From contig JBCDLC010000005.1 in NCBI GenBank assembly GCA_038745855.1, positions 1-64,000 of the forward strand: a stretch of 64,000 bases of DNA. Reading direction: 5' to 3'. Below are positions 26,274 to 35,029 of the stretch, piece after piece. A program made the translations under genes and the position numbers. Positions within the stretch are counted from its first letter, which is position 1. The number at the start of each line of letters is the position of its first letter. The stretch comes from UBA5336 sp038745855 (GTDB lineage: Bacteria > Pseudomonadota > Alphaproteobacteria > Caulobacterales > Hyphomonadaceae). The notes beneath the pieces are model-generated. The model made no database searches. It saw nothing but the letters and a program-made list of their open reading frames with translations, and was not told where the DNA came from.

Positions 26274-27023
26274 CTAGCGTTGACCGTCAATTTTTTTAGC
26301 TTCGTCTAGCAAGTCAGCAATCGCGGAAACGTGGTGATCAGTTACCCTTGTCAGCTTCAACAATCCGGCGGTGTTAAGTCCTTGCGCCCACGAACGCCGA
26401 GTCCAGTATTCGCCTTCGAGAGCGAGTTCGTCGCCAACCTTGGCTTCAAGGGTCGCAGCACCAATATGATTGCCTTCATCGGTTGCGACGGGTTGAGGGG
26501 TGTTCTGATCATATATGTATGCAAGCTCGAAATCGCGCCCTCGAATGCCACGTGAAGGTGTGACATCGTTTGCAACCGCATTTCCATTTACGGCTTCGGT
26601 TTTCGTTTTTATTTTTATACCAAACCAATGAGCCTTGATTTGAAAGGCGATCGCGCCGCTCTGAAGCGCGATGGCTTCTAGCTCGCTGTCGGAAATGGTT
26701 TCGTCCGCCGCCGCGGCTTTTCTCATCGCATCAATTTTCGACCAGTTCGAGCGCGTCTCGCCGAGCCAAAGGCCATTGAGATCCGGAAAAACCCACTGGT
26801 TCAAGACTGGAAACCGACGCCAGAGCATTCGCCAGGGTGCATTGTAATGGGAAAACCCAAAGATGCCGACCACGACCAAAATGAGGACCAAAGCGGTGTT
26901 GCGCGCCCAAACAAACACTGCCGGCAGTTCGCCGCCAGCAAGCGCAAAAACGATTAACAAGACAACGCCGAAGGCCGCAAAGGCATAGACCAGCGTTGAA
27001 AATGACAAAAAGGCGCGAATCAT
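26274..27023 (-). CDS. cap15: Cap15-like CBASS membrane effector
   Basis: 249 aa from the ATG at 27023; an upstream in-frame ATG at 27080 would add 19 basic residues. Two membrane helices (about 5-30 and 40-60) are followed by a beta-strand-rich domain with PDLNGLWLGE, the strand IKIKTKTE and LALEGEYWTRR, the layout of Cap15 (two helices plus beta-barrel). Cap15 binds the cyclic nucleotide made by its CD-NTase and disrupts the inner membrane of infected cells. It is divergent from the CD-NTase gene, unusual since CBASS genes mostly share one operon. Confidence 0.82.
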   Translation of the reverse strand: MIRAFLSFSTLVYAFAAFGVVLLIVFALAGGELPAVFVWARNTALVLILVVVGIFGFSHYNAPWRMLWRRFPVLNQWVFPDLNGLWLGETRSNWSKIDAMRKAAAADETISDSELEAIALQSGAIAFQIKAHWFGIKIKTKTEAVNGNAVANDVTPSRGIRGRDFELAYIYDQNTPQPVATDEGNHIGAATLEAKVGDELALEGEYWTRRSWAQGLNTAGLLKLTRVTDHHVSAIADLLDEAKKIDGQR

Positions 27024-27112
27024 GACTACACTTTTTCCCTTTTTTCCGCGATTCTTGAAATAAGGCGATTTAACCCCCATGTCACTTCTAACAGGAACAG
27101 AAGGACAACAAA

Positions 27113-28237
27113 ATGATTTATTGCCATGATTTAATTAGAGATTTCCAGTTCGAGCACGTAGCCCTGACGGCTGCGGAAAAGAAGGATATGGAAAAGAAGC
27201 GGGAACTCAATCTGTCTCGGGCGCAAAGAGGGCTTGAAGCCAACAATAAACCGGCAATCGTCGAGACGATAAATCAGGGCGGCAAGGCGATGGATACGAT
27301 GACCCATCAGCCGGAGGGGGACACGACGACCCGATACGATATCGACATGGGTGTCGTTTTCGAGGAAGACGACGCAATCGGCGCGCAAACCACACGTCGC
27401 TGGATCGCTGACGCAATTTCAGAGGCGGCTCCCAATAGCATGGTCAACGATCCGGAAGTAAAACCAAAGTGCGTTCGCGTCACTTATTCAAACGGATACC
27501 AGTGCGATTTTCTTGTTTTTCGGCGGATCGCAAGCGGTGACGCCTATCGCTATCAGGTTTCGATCGGAAATGAGTGGGTGGAGTCTGATCCTGGAGCCGT
27601 GAACAAATGGTTCCGGAACGCTGTTAAGGAAAATAGTCCCGAAACCGACGGCGACTACCAACTTCGCCGTATTGTGCGCCTGGCAAAGTACTTTACGAAA
27701 GTTCGCGCGCTGAAGACAGGGAAGAAATTTCCGGCGGGCCTACTCGTAACTGCATTGGTCGTGAACAGTTATGTTGCTGTCGCAGACCGAGATGACGAGT
27801 CGTTTTATGAAACGCTACTCGCAATTCGCGATAGCCTCTGCTGGAGCAAACAAGTTTCCATCGACGGTATGCTCATCACCGACAGCAAAGACGCGGTAAG
27901 GCTTGATCGCCTTGTTGATGCGATTGAAAAAGTCAAAACTGATTTGAAGCGTGTTATTGATAAAGACGACCTGACAGAACAGCAGGTGTGTAAGGCGTGG
28001 AAACGGGTCTTTTCACACAGCTACTTCGAAACTGTCGCCGCTCAAGATAAAGTTGCTTCAAGCGATGCTGGATTGATTGAAACGAAGTCGTCTTCAGGAG
28101 GCTTGGGTTTGGCTGTTGGGGCGCTTGCTGCGGGCGCAGCACTGGGCATTGCTTCCGCCGCCGCCAAGTCGCGACGCGAAGGAGAGTTCGAGCCGACGCG
28201 TGCGGTTAATAAGGACGGCGGGGGCACGAGCGGTTAA
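27113..28237 (+). CDS. CBASS CD-NTase (cyclic oligonucleotide synthase)
   Basis: 374 aa. The nucleotidyltransferase signature reads GG at 56-57 followed by DID (D76, D78) and a third acidic residue D132 in CDFLVF, so the metal-binding triad is intact. After the catalytic domain comes the helical domain, then a Gly/Ala-rich segment (about 325-345) that may insert in or contact the membrane. It would make a cyclic nucleotide second messenger on phage infection and activate Cap15. The clade cannot be assigned by eye. cap2 and cap3 follow. Confidence 0.85.
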   Translation: MIYCHDLIRDFQFEHVALTAAEKKDMEKKRELNLSRAQRGLEANNKPAIVETINQGGKAMDTMTHQPEGDTTTRYDIDMGVVFEEDDAIGAQTTRRWIADAISEAAPNSMVNDPEVKPKCVRVTYSNGYQCDFLVFRRIASGDAYRYQVSIGNEWVESDPGAVNKWFRNAVKENSPETDGDYQLRRIVRLAKYFTKVRALKTGKKFPAGLLVTALVVNSYVAVADRDDESFYETLLAIRDSLCWSKQVSIDGMLITDSKDAVRLDRLVDAIEKVKTDLKRVIDKDDLTEQQVCKAWKRVFSHSYFETVAAQDKVASSDAGLIETKSSSGGLGLAVGALAAGAALGIASAAAKSRREGEFEPTRAVNKDGGGTSG

Positions 28238-28248
28238 GTGACGCCGAA

Positions 28249-30026
28249 ATGGGGGATGACGACCAGAAAAATTCGACAACCTCGATAGTCGATCAGATAG
28301 ATGCCTTTCTTGGCGAACATTATTCAGGAGAGGCCACTAACAGCCAAGCGGCGTCGCAATTCAATCACCGCTCGCCAAGATCAATATGACGCGTTCGCTC
28401 AGCGGCCAACAACGACGTTTTTCTTATTTTGCCGCAGGATTTTCCGTATTCGCCCCCACGAATTGCGCTGCCTGATACATCAAAGGTGTTGGTCTGGCCG
28501 CATGAAGAGTTCGATGGGGTTCTCTGCGCGCTGCCCGTCGTGACTACCGTTAACGCGGGGTTGCCAGAACAGTCGGTCAAAGAAACTTTAGCCGCAGCCG
28601 ACAAACTCATTCAAGATTGTATCAGCGGTTCAAACACTGATGATTTTCGAAAAGAATTTCTCTCCTATGTATCGATCGCCGCTACAGGATCGTCAATCGA
28701 GAGCCTTTGCGCGCCGAAAAACCCTCGCGTCGCATATCGCTGTGGAGCCGGAGAACGGGTGACAAGATCAAAACGGTCGCCGCTGATACCGACTACCAGT
28801 TGCAGTCGTGGCTCTGCAATTCGGGAACCCTTAAACCGGGCAAGCAACCTGTTTTCCGTAAAGCGCTTTTTCTTTGCCTGGATCAACCGCCACTTCCAAA
28901 CGAATACCCTAAATCGGCCAAAGACATTCGAATACTTGCGGAACAAGTCGGAGCGGGCGACCTGTTCCGTGACTACATACGGTTTGCTCGGCATCGTGAA
29001 GCATTGATTGTCATTGCCGCCAAAGTGAAGCCAGGGGCAGCGATATTTGCAACAAGAATTTCAAAACTCTCGTCATCGCTATCGGCTTCAGTGCTGAACA
29101 AGCGTGGCGTTTCACAGCAAGCCATCGACGACGCCTTGATGTCACCCGAACGAACAGCCAAGCTGTGCCTTGTCACACGTCATAACGCATCATGGGTACA
29201 TGGCCGAGACCAAAATCCCGATACTGACAGGCTTCAGTCAAGCACTGTAGCCTTGATTGGTTGCGGCTCCCTTGGAAGCACGGTTGCACAACAACTTGCT
29301 GACGCGGGCGTCGGCGGATTTCTATTAGTGGACGACGACACTTTGTCGGTGCCGAACACTGCGCGTCACTTTCTCGGAACCGAGTATCTGGGACATGCAA
29401 AGGCCGCCGCATTGGCGCATGCGCTCCAAAGACGGCACCCGCGCATTCGTTGCGCCAAATCATTCTCTCGGCCGTTCCAGTATACAGATGACGCGCTGAT
29501 GAAGGAGGTTTTTCAATCGGACCTGATTATTGACTGCACAGGCATTTGGTCCTGTATGGCCTCTCTGCACGACTTGCACAAAGCGCTTGAACAAAAACCG
29601 GCGCTTCTGACCGCCTGGTTTGAGCCTCATGCCGTCGCCTGCCTTTCTGTGCAATTATCTCCGGCTGGTAGCGAACTTCGGGCAGGGTTTGATCCGGACG
29701 GAACCCAATGGTCGAGTGTTTCAACGTGGCCAAATCCATCCCGAAGATGGGTGTCCCCGGATGCGTGTGCCGTTCTGTTTAGTTCGTATGGCGCCAGTGA
29801 GCTGGCGTTTCACGCTTCCCACGTCGCAGAACATGCTATCGCCATTTTGTGCGATCACAATCCTCATCCCGCCTATATAAGCATTGGCGCTGCTGACAGG
29901 CTGAGCGCAATGGGCGGGCTTTGGTCTGAGGGGTGGGTCAAAGCCAACGGAGGAACAGAGCCCGGTAATAGACAACTGACATCGCGATGGCCTCTCTTTG
30001 ATGTAGTTGAATTGGACTCCGCGTGA
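28249..30026 (+). pseudogene. cap2: Cap2 (E2-E1 fusion), nonsense plus frameshift
   Basis: From ATG 28249 the frame meets TGA at 28387-28389, then reads on as an E2-like domain (FPYSPPRIALPD, catalytic-Cys region WPHEEFDGVLC). Near an A5 run at 28717-28721 homology moves to another frame that encodes the linker and the ThiF/E1 domain (ALIGCGSLGSTVAQQLADAGVGGFLLVDDD) to 30026. Cap2 conjugates the CD-NTase C-terminus to targets, priming it. With both lesions no full Cap2 can be made unless the sequence is wrong; an E1-only product from about 28707 is possible. Confidence 0.82.
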
Positions 30027-30513
30027 TCTTCAGTGCTGAAAACTTCCATTTGGCTGAAGGCATAACGCGGGTTCAATTCTCGGAACATGCTTTGACGCAA
30101 CTGGCGTCGAACCGACAATTGAAACCCGAACAATCCGAAACCGGCGGACAGCTTTTTGCCAGGTTTGAAAGCGGGATTGCAGTAATTGAATTTGCTACGG
30201 GTCCTCACAAGGGATCAAAAGCCGGGCGGTTTTGGTTTCGCGGGAATCGGAAACGGGAAAAGCGGAAATCAAGGCGATGTTCAAAAGGGGGTGCCACTAT
30301 GTCGGGGACTGGCATTCGCATCCAGAGCCGATTCCAAGCCCATCGAGCCTGGACTGGAATACTCACAAGTCACTTGTGGCAAAATCAAAGTACGAACTAA
30401 ATGGGCTCCTGCTTGTAATAGTCGGGCAGAGTCATCCGCCATCAGGGTTGTGCGTACATCTTCTCTATCGAGATCATAAACGCTGCAAGCTGGAGCCTTT
30501 AACCGACGGCTAG
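30023..30513 (+). pseudogene. cap3: Cap3 JAB/JAMM protease, frameshifted
   Basis: Starts at a GTG overlapping the cap2 stop. The first frame (to about 30230) covers the N-terminal strands (ETGGQLFARFESGIAVIEFATGP). Near TTTT at 30228-30235 the coding sense shifts frame and continues with the JAMM motif WHSHPEPIPSPSSLD (His, His and Asp zinc ligands) to 30513. Cap3 removes Cap2-made conjugates. One indel restores about 160 aa. Confidence 0.82.
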
Positions 30514-30520
30514 AATGAGC

Positions 30521-31726
30521 TCATGATCTAGCATCATAATGGTGATTTCTCGTTCTCAGTATGCGTGTCCTGGCTTCGGCAATCTTCGCTTGCGCGGCAC
30601 GTATCCGGTCTTCTTCAGGATGGATGTAGCGCATGAACATCTGCACGGTTTTGTGCCCGGTCATCTGCATTCCGGTGCGCACATTATCGACAGCATTGGC
30701 GATGTCAGTTGCCGCGCGGTGGCGCACATGATGGGTGCCGCAATGTTCGACGCCGGCGAGTTTGAGGATGCGCTTCCAACCGGACGAATAATACGTGTGC
30801 GGGCTAAGCGGTTTTTTGGGGTCGGTCACGGCCGGACAGACATATTTTGATTTGCCGCGCGATGGGGCGTTCTCGATCAGCATTTGCGTTTCCTGATCCA
30901 TATATTTTTCCATTAATCCGGTTTTGGAGTCGGGCCAGCGGATTAGCCCGCGCTCGAAGTCGATCCAGTCCCATTCAAGGAGCATGATTTCATTGATGCG
31001 CGCAGCAAACGCAAATTGCAGGCGGCAAGCCAGCGTGTAGACCGGCGCCATCATGCGGTCATGTTCGATTACATCCATCGCCTCAAAGATCGCCTTGACT
31101 TCTGCGTCTGTCAGAAGCCTTGTTTTCGGCTTTGTCTGATACATTTTTACAAGCCGGCAGGGATTGGTGCCTTCTTCACGCAAGCCCCAAAGCTCGGTGC
31201 AGTTGAACATCTTCTTCACAAGCGCAAGCGTTCGGTTGGCTTGCGTTGGCGCATAGGCGTTTTCGCGCATGAGGGCTGTAATGTCTGACCGCGTTACTCC
31301 GCCAATTTTCTTTGCACCCAACGCGGGCAATACCCGTTGAGCAATCTGTTGGCGGTAGCCGGCGGTGGTTGACGCTTTGTTGTATAGCTCAGAATGATCG
31401 CGAATGAAGCGGTCGCAGAGATCAGCGACGGTCAGCTCTTCACGGGCAAGCTCAAGTGCAGCGGCGGGATCGCCGCCTTCTCGCACTTCCTGCAACCAGC
31501 GCCGGGCAACGTCGCGCGCCTCGTGAACCTTGTAGACGCCGGAATCGCCGATTTTCAGTTTGCGGCGCTTGCGGGTCAGCGTGCGGTAGGCGACGTGATA
31601 GACTTTGGCGCCGGTGGGCGCGACCTTGCACAAGAAGCCTTTGACTTCCGTGTCCCGCAACTCGTAAGACGTTTTCTTCGGCGCGGCGTTGTCGATGACG
31701 GATTTTGTCAGCTTGAGGACAGGCAT
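30521..31726 (-). CDS. int: Tyrosine integrase of the element
   Basis: 401 aa, P4/DUF4102-type layout: N-terminal DUF4102-like domain (about 8-95), core-binding SAM-like domain (about 100-185), catalytic domain with the first Arg in AARINEI, HHVRHR box and nucleophile Tyr367 in GHKTVQMFMRYIH. It lies 237 bp from the right attachment core, as expected for the recombinase that inserted the element at the tRNA-Leu anticodon loop. No excisionase gene is recognised nearby. It appears intact. Confidence 0.95.
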   Translation of the reverse strand: MPVLKLTKSVIDNAAPKKTSYELRDTEVKGFLCKVAPTGAKVYHVAYRTLTRKRRKLKIGDSGVYKVHEARDVARRWLQEVREGGDPAAALELAREELTVADLCDRFIRDHSELYNKASTTAGYRQQIAQRVLPALGAKKIGGVTRSDITALMRENAYAPTQANRTLALVKKMFNCTELWGLREEGTNPCRLVKMYQTKPKTRLLTDAEVKAIFEAMDVIEHDRMMAPVYTLACRLQFAFAARINEIMLLEWDWIDFERGLIRWPDSKTGLMEKYMDQETQMLIENAPSRGKSKYVCPAVTDPKKPLSPHTYYSSGWKRILKLAGVEHCGTHHVRHRAATDIANAVDNVRTGMQMTGHKTVQMFMRYIHPEEDRIRAAQAKIAEARTRILRTRNHHYDARS

Positions 31727-31962
31727 TAGCAGCGTCCTCCGCGTGAGAGATTACGCATCCATCGTGTCGATGTTTCGTGTTGATTTACTCCCCCGAACGC
31801 ATGCGTCGGCTGTGAGCCACACGGGTTGGAAAGAGGCGCTATTTGGCGTGATTTCTTGCAAAACATGCACTTATCATCGCATGTCGTAACACCTTGATAT
31901 ATATGAGGATTAAGCATTTTTCGTATACCTTTCGCACTGCTTGCAAAAAGTATTTTCGCACG

Positions 31963-31971
31963 CTTAAAATC
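31963..31971 (+). repeat. attR core (CTTAAAATC)
   Basis: Identical to 254-262. The bases left of it (TTTTCGCACG) are element sequence and do not form the 5' side of an anticodon stem, whereas the bases to the right continue as the tRNA 3' half. The 31727-31962 stretch between int and this core holds no supported gene; it should contain the integrase promoter and arm-binding sites. Confidence 0.85.
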
Positions 31972-32017
31972 CGCCGACCGTATGGTCTTGCCGGTTCAAG
32001 TCCGGCCGCCCGCACCA
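31966..32017 (+). pseudogene. tRNA-Leu(UAA) 3' half, split by the element
   Basis: Reads AAAA of the anticodon loop, stem TCCGC, long variable arm, T-arm CCGGTTCAAGTCCGG, acceptor CGCCCGC and encoded CCA. No 5' half precedes it. It completes the fragment at 222-256: stems GCGGA/TCCGC and GCGGGCG/CGCCCGC pair perfectly. It is the chromosomal side of the right junction. Confidence 0.93.
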
Positions 32018-32190
32018 TTATCTCGCTCACGGCGCGCAGCGCCTCCGCGGGGGCGGGCTGACCGCCCGGCGACCGGTCGGTCGCTGGAGTGCAGTTCGAG
32101 GAAACTTGCTCCACCCGCACCATCGTTTCGCTCACGTCGTGCGGCGTTTCCGCGGGTGGCGGTCCCGCCAAGCGACTTGTTAGTCGTGAG
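32009..32190 (+). repeat. Degenerate tandem repeat after tRNA 3' end
   Basis: Two imperfect units beginning CCCGCACCAT, at 32009 and 32114, align over about 80 bp (shared TCGCTCACG, TCCGCGGG and a hairpin at the end: GCGACC/GGTCGC in unit 1, CGACT/AGTCG in unit 2). Each unit starts like a tRNA 3' end with CCA followed by a terminator-like stem, suggesting an old duplication of the tRNA tail, possibly left by an earlier integration. The second hairpins may serve as terminators. Confidence 0.5.
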
Positions 32191-32313
32191 GGTACTGTTG
32201 ACGAATATCCCCATTCTTCCAGGTCGACCGAAGCCTCGAGCGCGCGAAGTCATCATCCGCGCTTTGCGTTTGAACGGGCATGGGCCAAAAGGGTGTGTGA
32301 AGCGGAGCGAGCC

Positions 32314-33258
32314 ATGCCAAAAACTCAAATGATGTGCGCTCTTGGAGCAGCTCTAGCCGCGCTTACCTGTTGCATGAGCGCTGCCGAAGCGCCCCAGCGC
32401 GTGACGATCGATCTCGCGCCCCAGGTGGAGGTCGACCCCGTGTATGCCGATCCCGTGACGATCGATCCCGATCACCCGCCCGCAATCGCTGAACTTGCCT
32501 TCAATAGCGGCGAACATCGTCTCAACGGTGTGGCCTATCTTGCCAACGGCCCCGGCCCACACCCAACGGTCTTCATGCTCCATGGTTTTCCAGGCAACGA
32601 GAAAAGCCTCGATGTCGCCCAGGCGCTTCGCAGGGCTGGGTTCAACACGGTCTTTTTCCACTATCGCGGATCATGGGGTTCGGGAGGCGAGTTCAGCTTC
32701 TCCAATGTCATCGACGACGTTGCGGTCGCCAAAGCTCATGTGATCGAAGAGGCAGGCCCCCTTCGAGTGGACCCAGGCCGCATCATCTATCTCGGGCATT
32801 CCATGGGCGGGTGGGCCGCACTCCAAGCGGCAGCGCGCGATTCATCTATCCGCTGTGCCGGCGGGCTCGCCGCAGCAGACTTCGGCGCATCAGCCGCCCG
32901 GGTTGAGGCCAGTCCCGAAGCCTATCTCGGCTTCAAGCGCTATGGAGACTATCTCGCCGATGGTCCCCTCGCAGGGACAAGCGGCGACGCCTTGGTCGAT
33001 GAAGTGCTAGACAATCGGGACGTCTTCTCGGTCCAGCCCCTGGCGCCCAATCTTGCCGGAAAGCGGATTTTGTTGATTGCGGCCAATTCCGACGAAGCCG
33101 TCGATGTCGAACAGGTCCACGAGCCCATGTCTGCCGCCTTTGCCGCGCAGGCGGGTCTGGACCTGACATCGGTTCGGCTCGATGGCGACCATTCCTTCTC
33201 ATGGACTCGGGAGGCCCTGATCCGCGAAGTCCTCGCTTGGGCAGACGGATGCCGCTGA
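32314..33258 (+). CDS. Secreted alpha/beta hydrolase
   Basis: 314 aa from ATG 32314 (GGAG upstream); a longer frame from 32089 runs into the repeat. An N-terminal signal peptide (about 1-24) is followed by an alpha/beta hydrolase fold: oxyanion HGFPGN (90-95), nucleophile elbow GHSMGG with Ser163, a late Asp near NSDEAVD and His in DGDHSF. It resembles the dienelactone hydrolase/peptidase-like family. First chromosomal gene right of the element. Substrate unknown. Confidence 0.82.
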   Translation: MPKTQMMCALGAALAALTCCMSAAEAPQRVTIDLAPQVEVDPVYADPVTIDPDHPPAIAELAFNSGEHRLNGVAYLANGPGPHPTVFMLHGFPGNEKSLDVAQALRRAGFNTVFFHYRGSWGSGGEFSFSNVIDDVAVAKAHVIEEAGPLRVDPGRIIYLGHSMGGWAALQAAARDSSIRCAGGLAAADFGASAARVEASPEAYLGFKRYGDYLADGPLAGTSGDALVDEVLDNRDVFSVQPLAPNLAGKRILLIAANSDEAVDVEQVHEPMSAAFAAQAGLDLTSVRLDGDHSFSWTREALIREVLAWADGCR

Positions 33259-33311
33259 ACGAGCGGGCTTCAATCGCGGCCGAGTTTTTGGCTAAGTCGC
33301 TGACTTGAGAC

Positions 33312-34844
33312 CTAAGCGGGTACTTTAAGGGTCGGCGCCGGTTCGACGACCGTCGCGTCGAGCGGCTTTCCGCAGGCAATGATGTCAGCCGTGCGAAGGG
33401 CAAAAGCAACAATGGTGAGCCCCGTGTTCACGGCGCTCGCAGAGGGCAGAGCCGTTGCGTCGGCAACGTACAGCCCGTCCACGCCATGGACCTGACCCGT
33501 CGCATCGATCACGGAAGACCCAGGGTCGTCCCCCATGATCGCCCCACCGGTCTCATGCCAGAAGGCGACGTCGCGATGGGGAGACAGGACGAAGTACCCC
33601 GCAGCCCTGAAAGCAGCCTGGGTCCGATTTCGCAATCTTTCATAGCTTCCCGGATGGTGGACAGGAGGTGTGAACGCACCCAGCGCATCGCCGTCGAAAG
33701 ACCAGCCGGTCTCCTTACTCGGCGTCGCTTCGGTCATGTGGAAAACCGTCAGGCTGCGTTCGGCCACCGCCCGGATGGCCGGCCGCTTCAACGCCCCGGC
33801 CATGTTCCAGAAAGGGGTTTGACCCGCGATTTGGGAGACGCCCAACGGGTATGGCCAGTCCGACCCGGGATCGTCGCCCTCAAACCATTGGTTGATGGCG
33901 AATGTCTTCGTATGCCGGTCGCCCATGGCCGTGAAGCGGATCATCGGGAACAGCGTCCCGGTCGAGTGCGCGCCCACGCCTTTTCCAAGCCATCCGCCTT
34001 GATTGCCCAGTCCCTCAGGGTGTGCCGAAAACCTCGATCGGCGCAACAAAGCAGGGGTATGCGGATACCCTGCTGCGGTGACGACGATGCCCGCGCGAAT
34101 GAGATGCTCCGCGCCATCATGGTGAACGCGCACACCCACAGCCCTCCGGCCATCCTCCGACAGCTCTATCGTGAGGCAATCGGCCTTTGCCAGCAGTTCC
34201 ACATGCCCGGTTTGCAAGGCAGGCCGGAGGGTCGCCGTTTCAGCGTCCATCTTCGCATCGAATCGGCAGAGATGGGCATCGCATTGTGCGCAGAGGACGC
34301 ATAAGCCCTCATCGCCATAATCGATGCCCCTCGGTATGGCAGCGACATTTACCCCGGCTTTCTTTAGTTGGGTGGCCACCTTGTTCACTTGAGGATCGTT
34401 GGGCAGCGGCATATGGGGATAGGGCCCTGTTCGGAACGGCTCGCTTGGATCGCCATCCGGTGAACCATGGACCCTGTATAGTCTCTCTGCCTCGGCATAG
34501 TAGGGCTCGAGATCGGCGTATCGGATGGGCCAGGCCGGAGACGGACCGTTCTCGAAGTCGCGCGCCTCGAAGTCGCTCTCGCGGAACCGGTAAAGGGCAG
34601 CGCCATAGTATTTGGACCGGCCGCCCACGATTTCGAAATCATCCTCAGGCGCCTGAATATCGTAGAGGAAGGTATTGTTTGTGGCGTTGGCCGGTTTGGG
34701 AAGCCAGTCGCCCCGTTCAACGATGAGGACATTCAGGCCAGCCTGGGCCAGGCGAAGCGCCACAGCGCTGCCGCCCATACCGCTACCAACAATGATCGCG
34801 TCATATGTCCGGTGCGTGCGGTCTAGTGAAAAGCTGCCGTCCAT
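33312..34844 (-). CDS. GMC family oxidoreductase
   Basis: 510 aa from the ATG at 34844 (a GTG 12 nt upstream is possible). FAD-binding dinucleotide motif GSGMGG (about 20-25) with ERG downstream, a Cys-rich stretch GLCVLCAQCDAHLC (about 185-200) as in gluconate-dehydrogenase-like GMC proteins, and the C-terminal signature GLYVADATALPSASAVNTGLT. Oxidises an alcohol or sugar; the substrate is not readable from sequence. Same strand as, and downstream of, the mutasome operon, but 173 bp away. Confidence 0.88.
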   Translation of the reverse strand: MDGSFSLDRTHRTYDAIIVGSGMGGSAVALRLAQAGLNVLIVERGDWLPKPANATNNTFLYDIQAPEDDFEIVGGRSKYYGAALYRFRESDFEARDFENGPSPAWPIRYADLEPYYAEAERLYRVHGSPDGDPSEPFRTGPYPHMPLPNDPQVNKVATQLKKAGVNVAAIPRGIDYGDEGLCVLCAQCDAHLCRFDAKMDAETATLRPALQTGHVELLAKADCLTIELSEDGRRAVGVRVHHDGAEHLIRAGIVVTAAGYPHTPALLRRSRFSAHPEGLGNQGGWLGKGVGAHSTGTLFPMIRFTAMGDRHTKTFAINQWFEGDDPGSDWPYPLGVSQIAGQTPFWNMAGALKRPAIRAVAERSLTVFHMTEATPSKETGWSFDGDALGAFTPPVHHPGSYERLRNRTQAAFRAAGYFVLSPHRDVAFWHETGGAIMGDDPGSSVIDATGQVHGVDGLYVADATALPSASAVNTGLTIVAFALRTADIIACGKPLDATVVEPAPTLKVPA

Positions 34845-35029
34845 CTTTGTTCCCACGCCTAAAAAAAGCCTACACCAGAACTATGGCGGAGCGAAATTCA
34901 TGCCATGCATCCAGCTGTCTTCGTGGGCTCTGGAGATCGGATTGCGCACGTCTTGTCGCAGCGGGAGACGTGCTTCGTGGATCAGCAGGATCGCGAAACG
35001 TGCTTCTCTCCGCTTGCTTGAGAGTTTGG

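Larger units (their letters stand above)
254..31971. mobile_element. Integrated ICE, about 31.7 kb, in tRNA-Leu(UAA)
   Basis: Bounded by the repeated core CTTAAAATC within the two halves of one tRNA-Leu gene, with a tyrosine integrase next to the right end. It contains a trb-type conjugation apparatus, ArdC, ParB, two DUF736 genes, an FseA-like activator and DUF2274, a backbone typical of alphaproteobacterial ICEs. Cargo is an iron-uptake cluster, AbiE and CBASS. It carries its own intron-containing tRNA-Leu(UAA). No relaxase, TraG coupling protein, TraF peptidase, RepA/ParA or excisionase is recognisable, and four genes (ardC, parB, cap2, cap3) are broken, so it looks defective for autonomous transfer. 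Confidence 0.9.

Noticed and set aside
222..32017. Trans-spliced split tRNA, as in some archaea
   Set aside because: The junctions are explained by a 9-bp integration core and an integrase; no flanking sequences that could pair the two half transcripts are visible.
31839..32171. 110-aa minus-strand frame at the right end of the element
   Set aside because: It crosses the attR core and tRNA 3' half; the segment GLEPARPYGRRIL is the typical artefact of translating a tRNA antisense.
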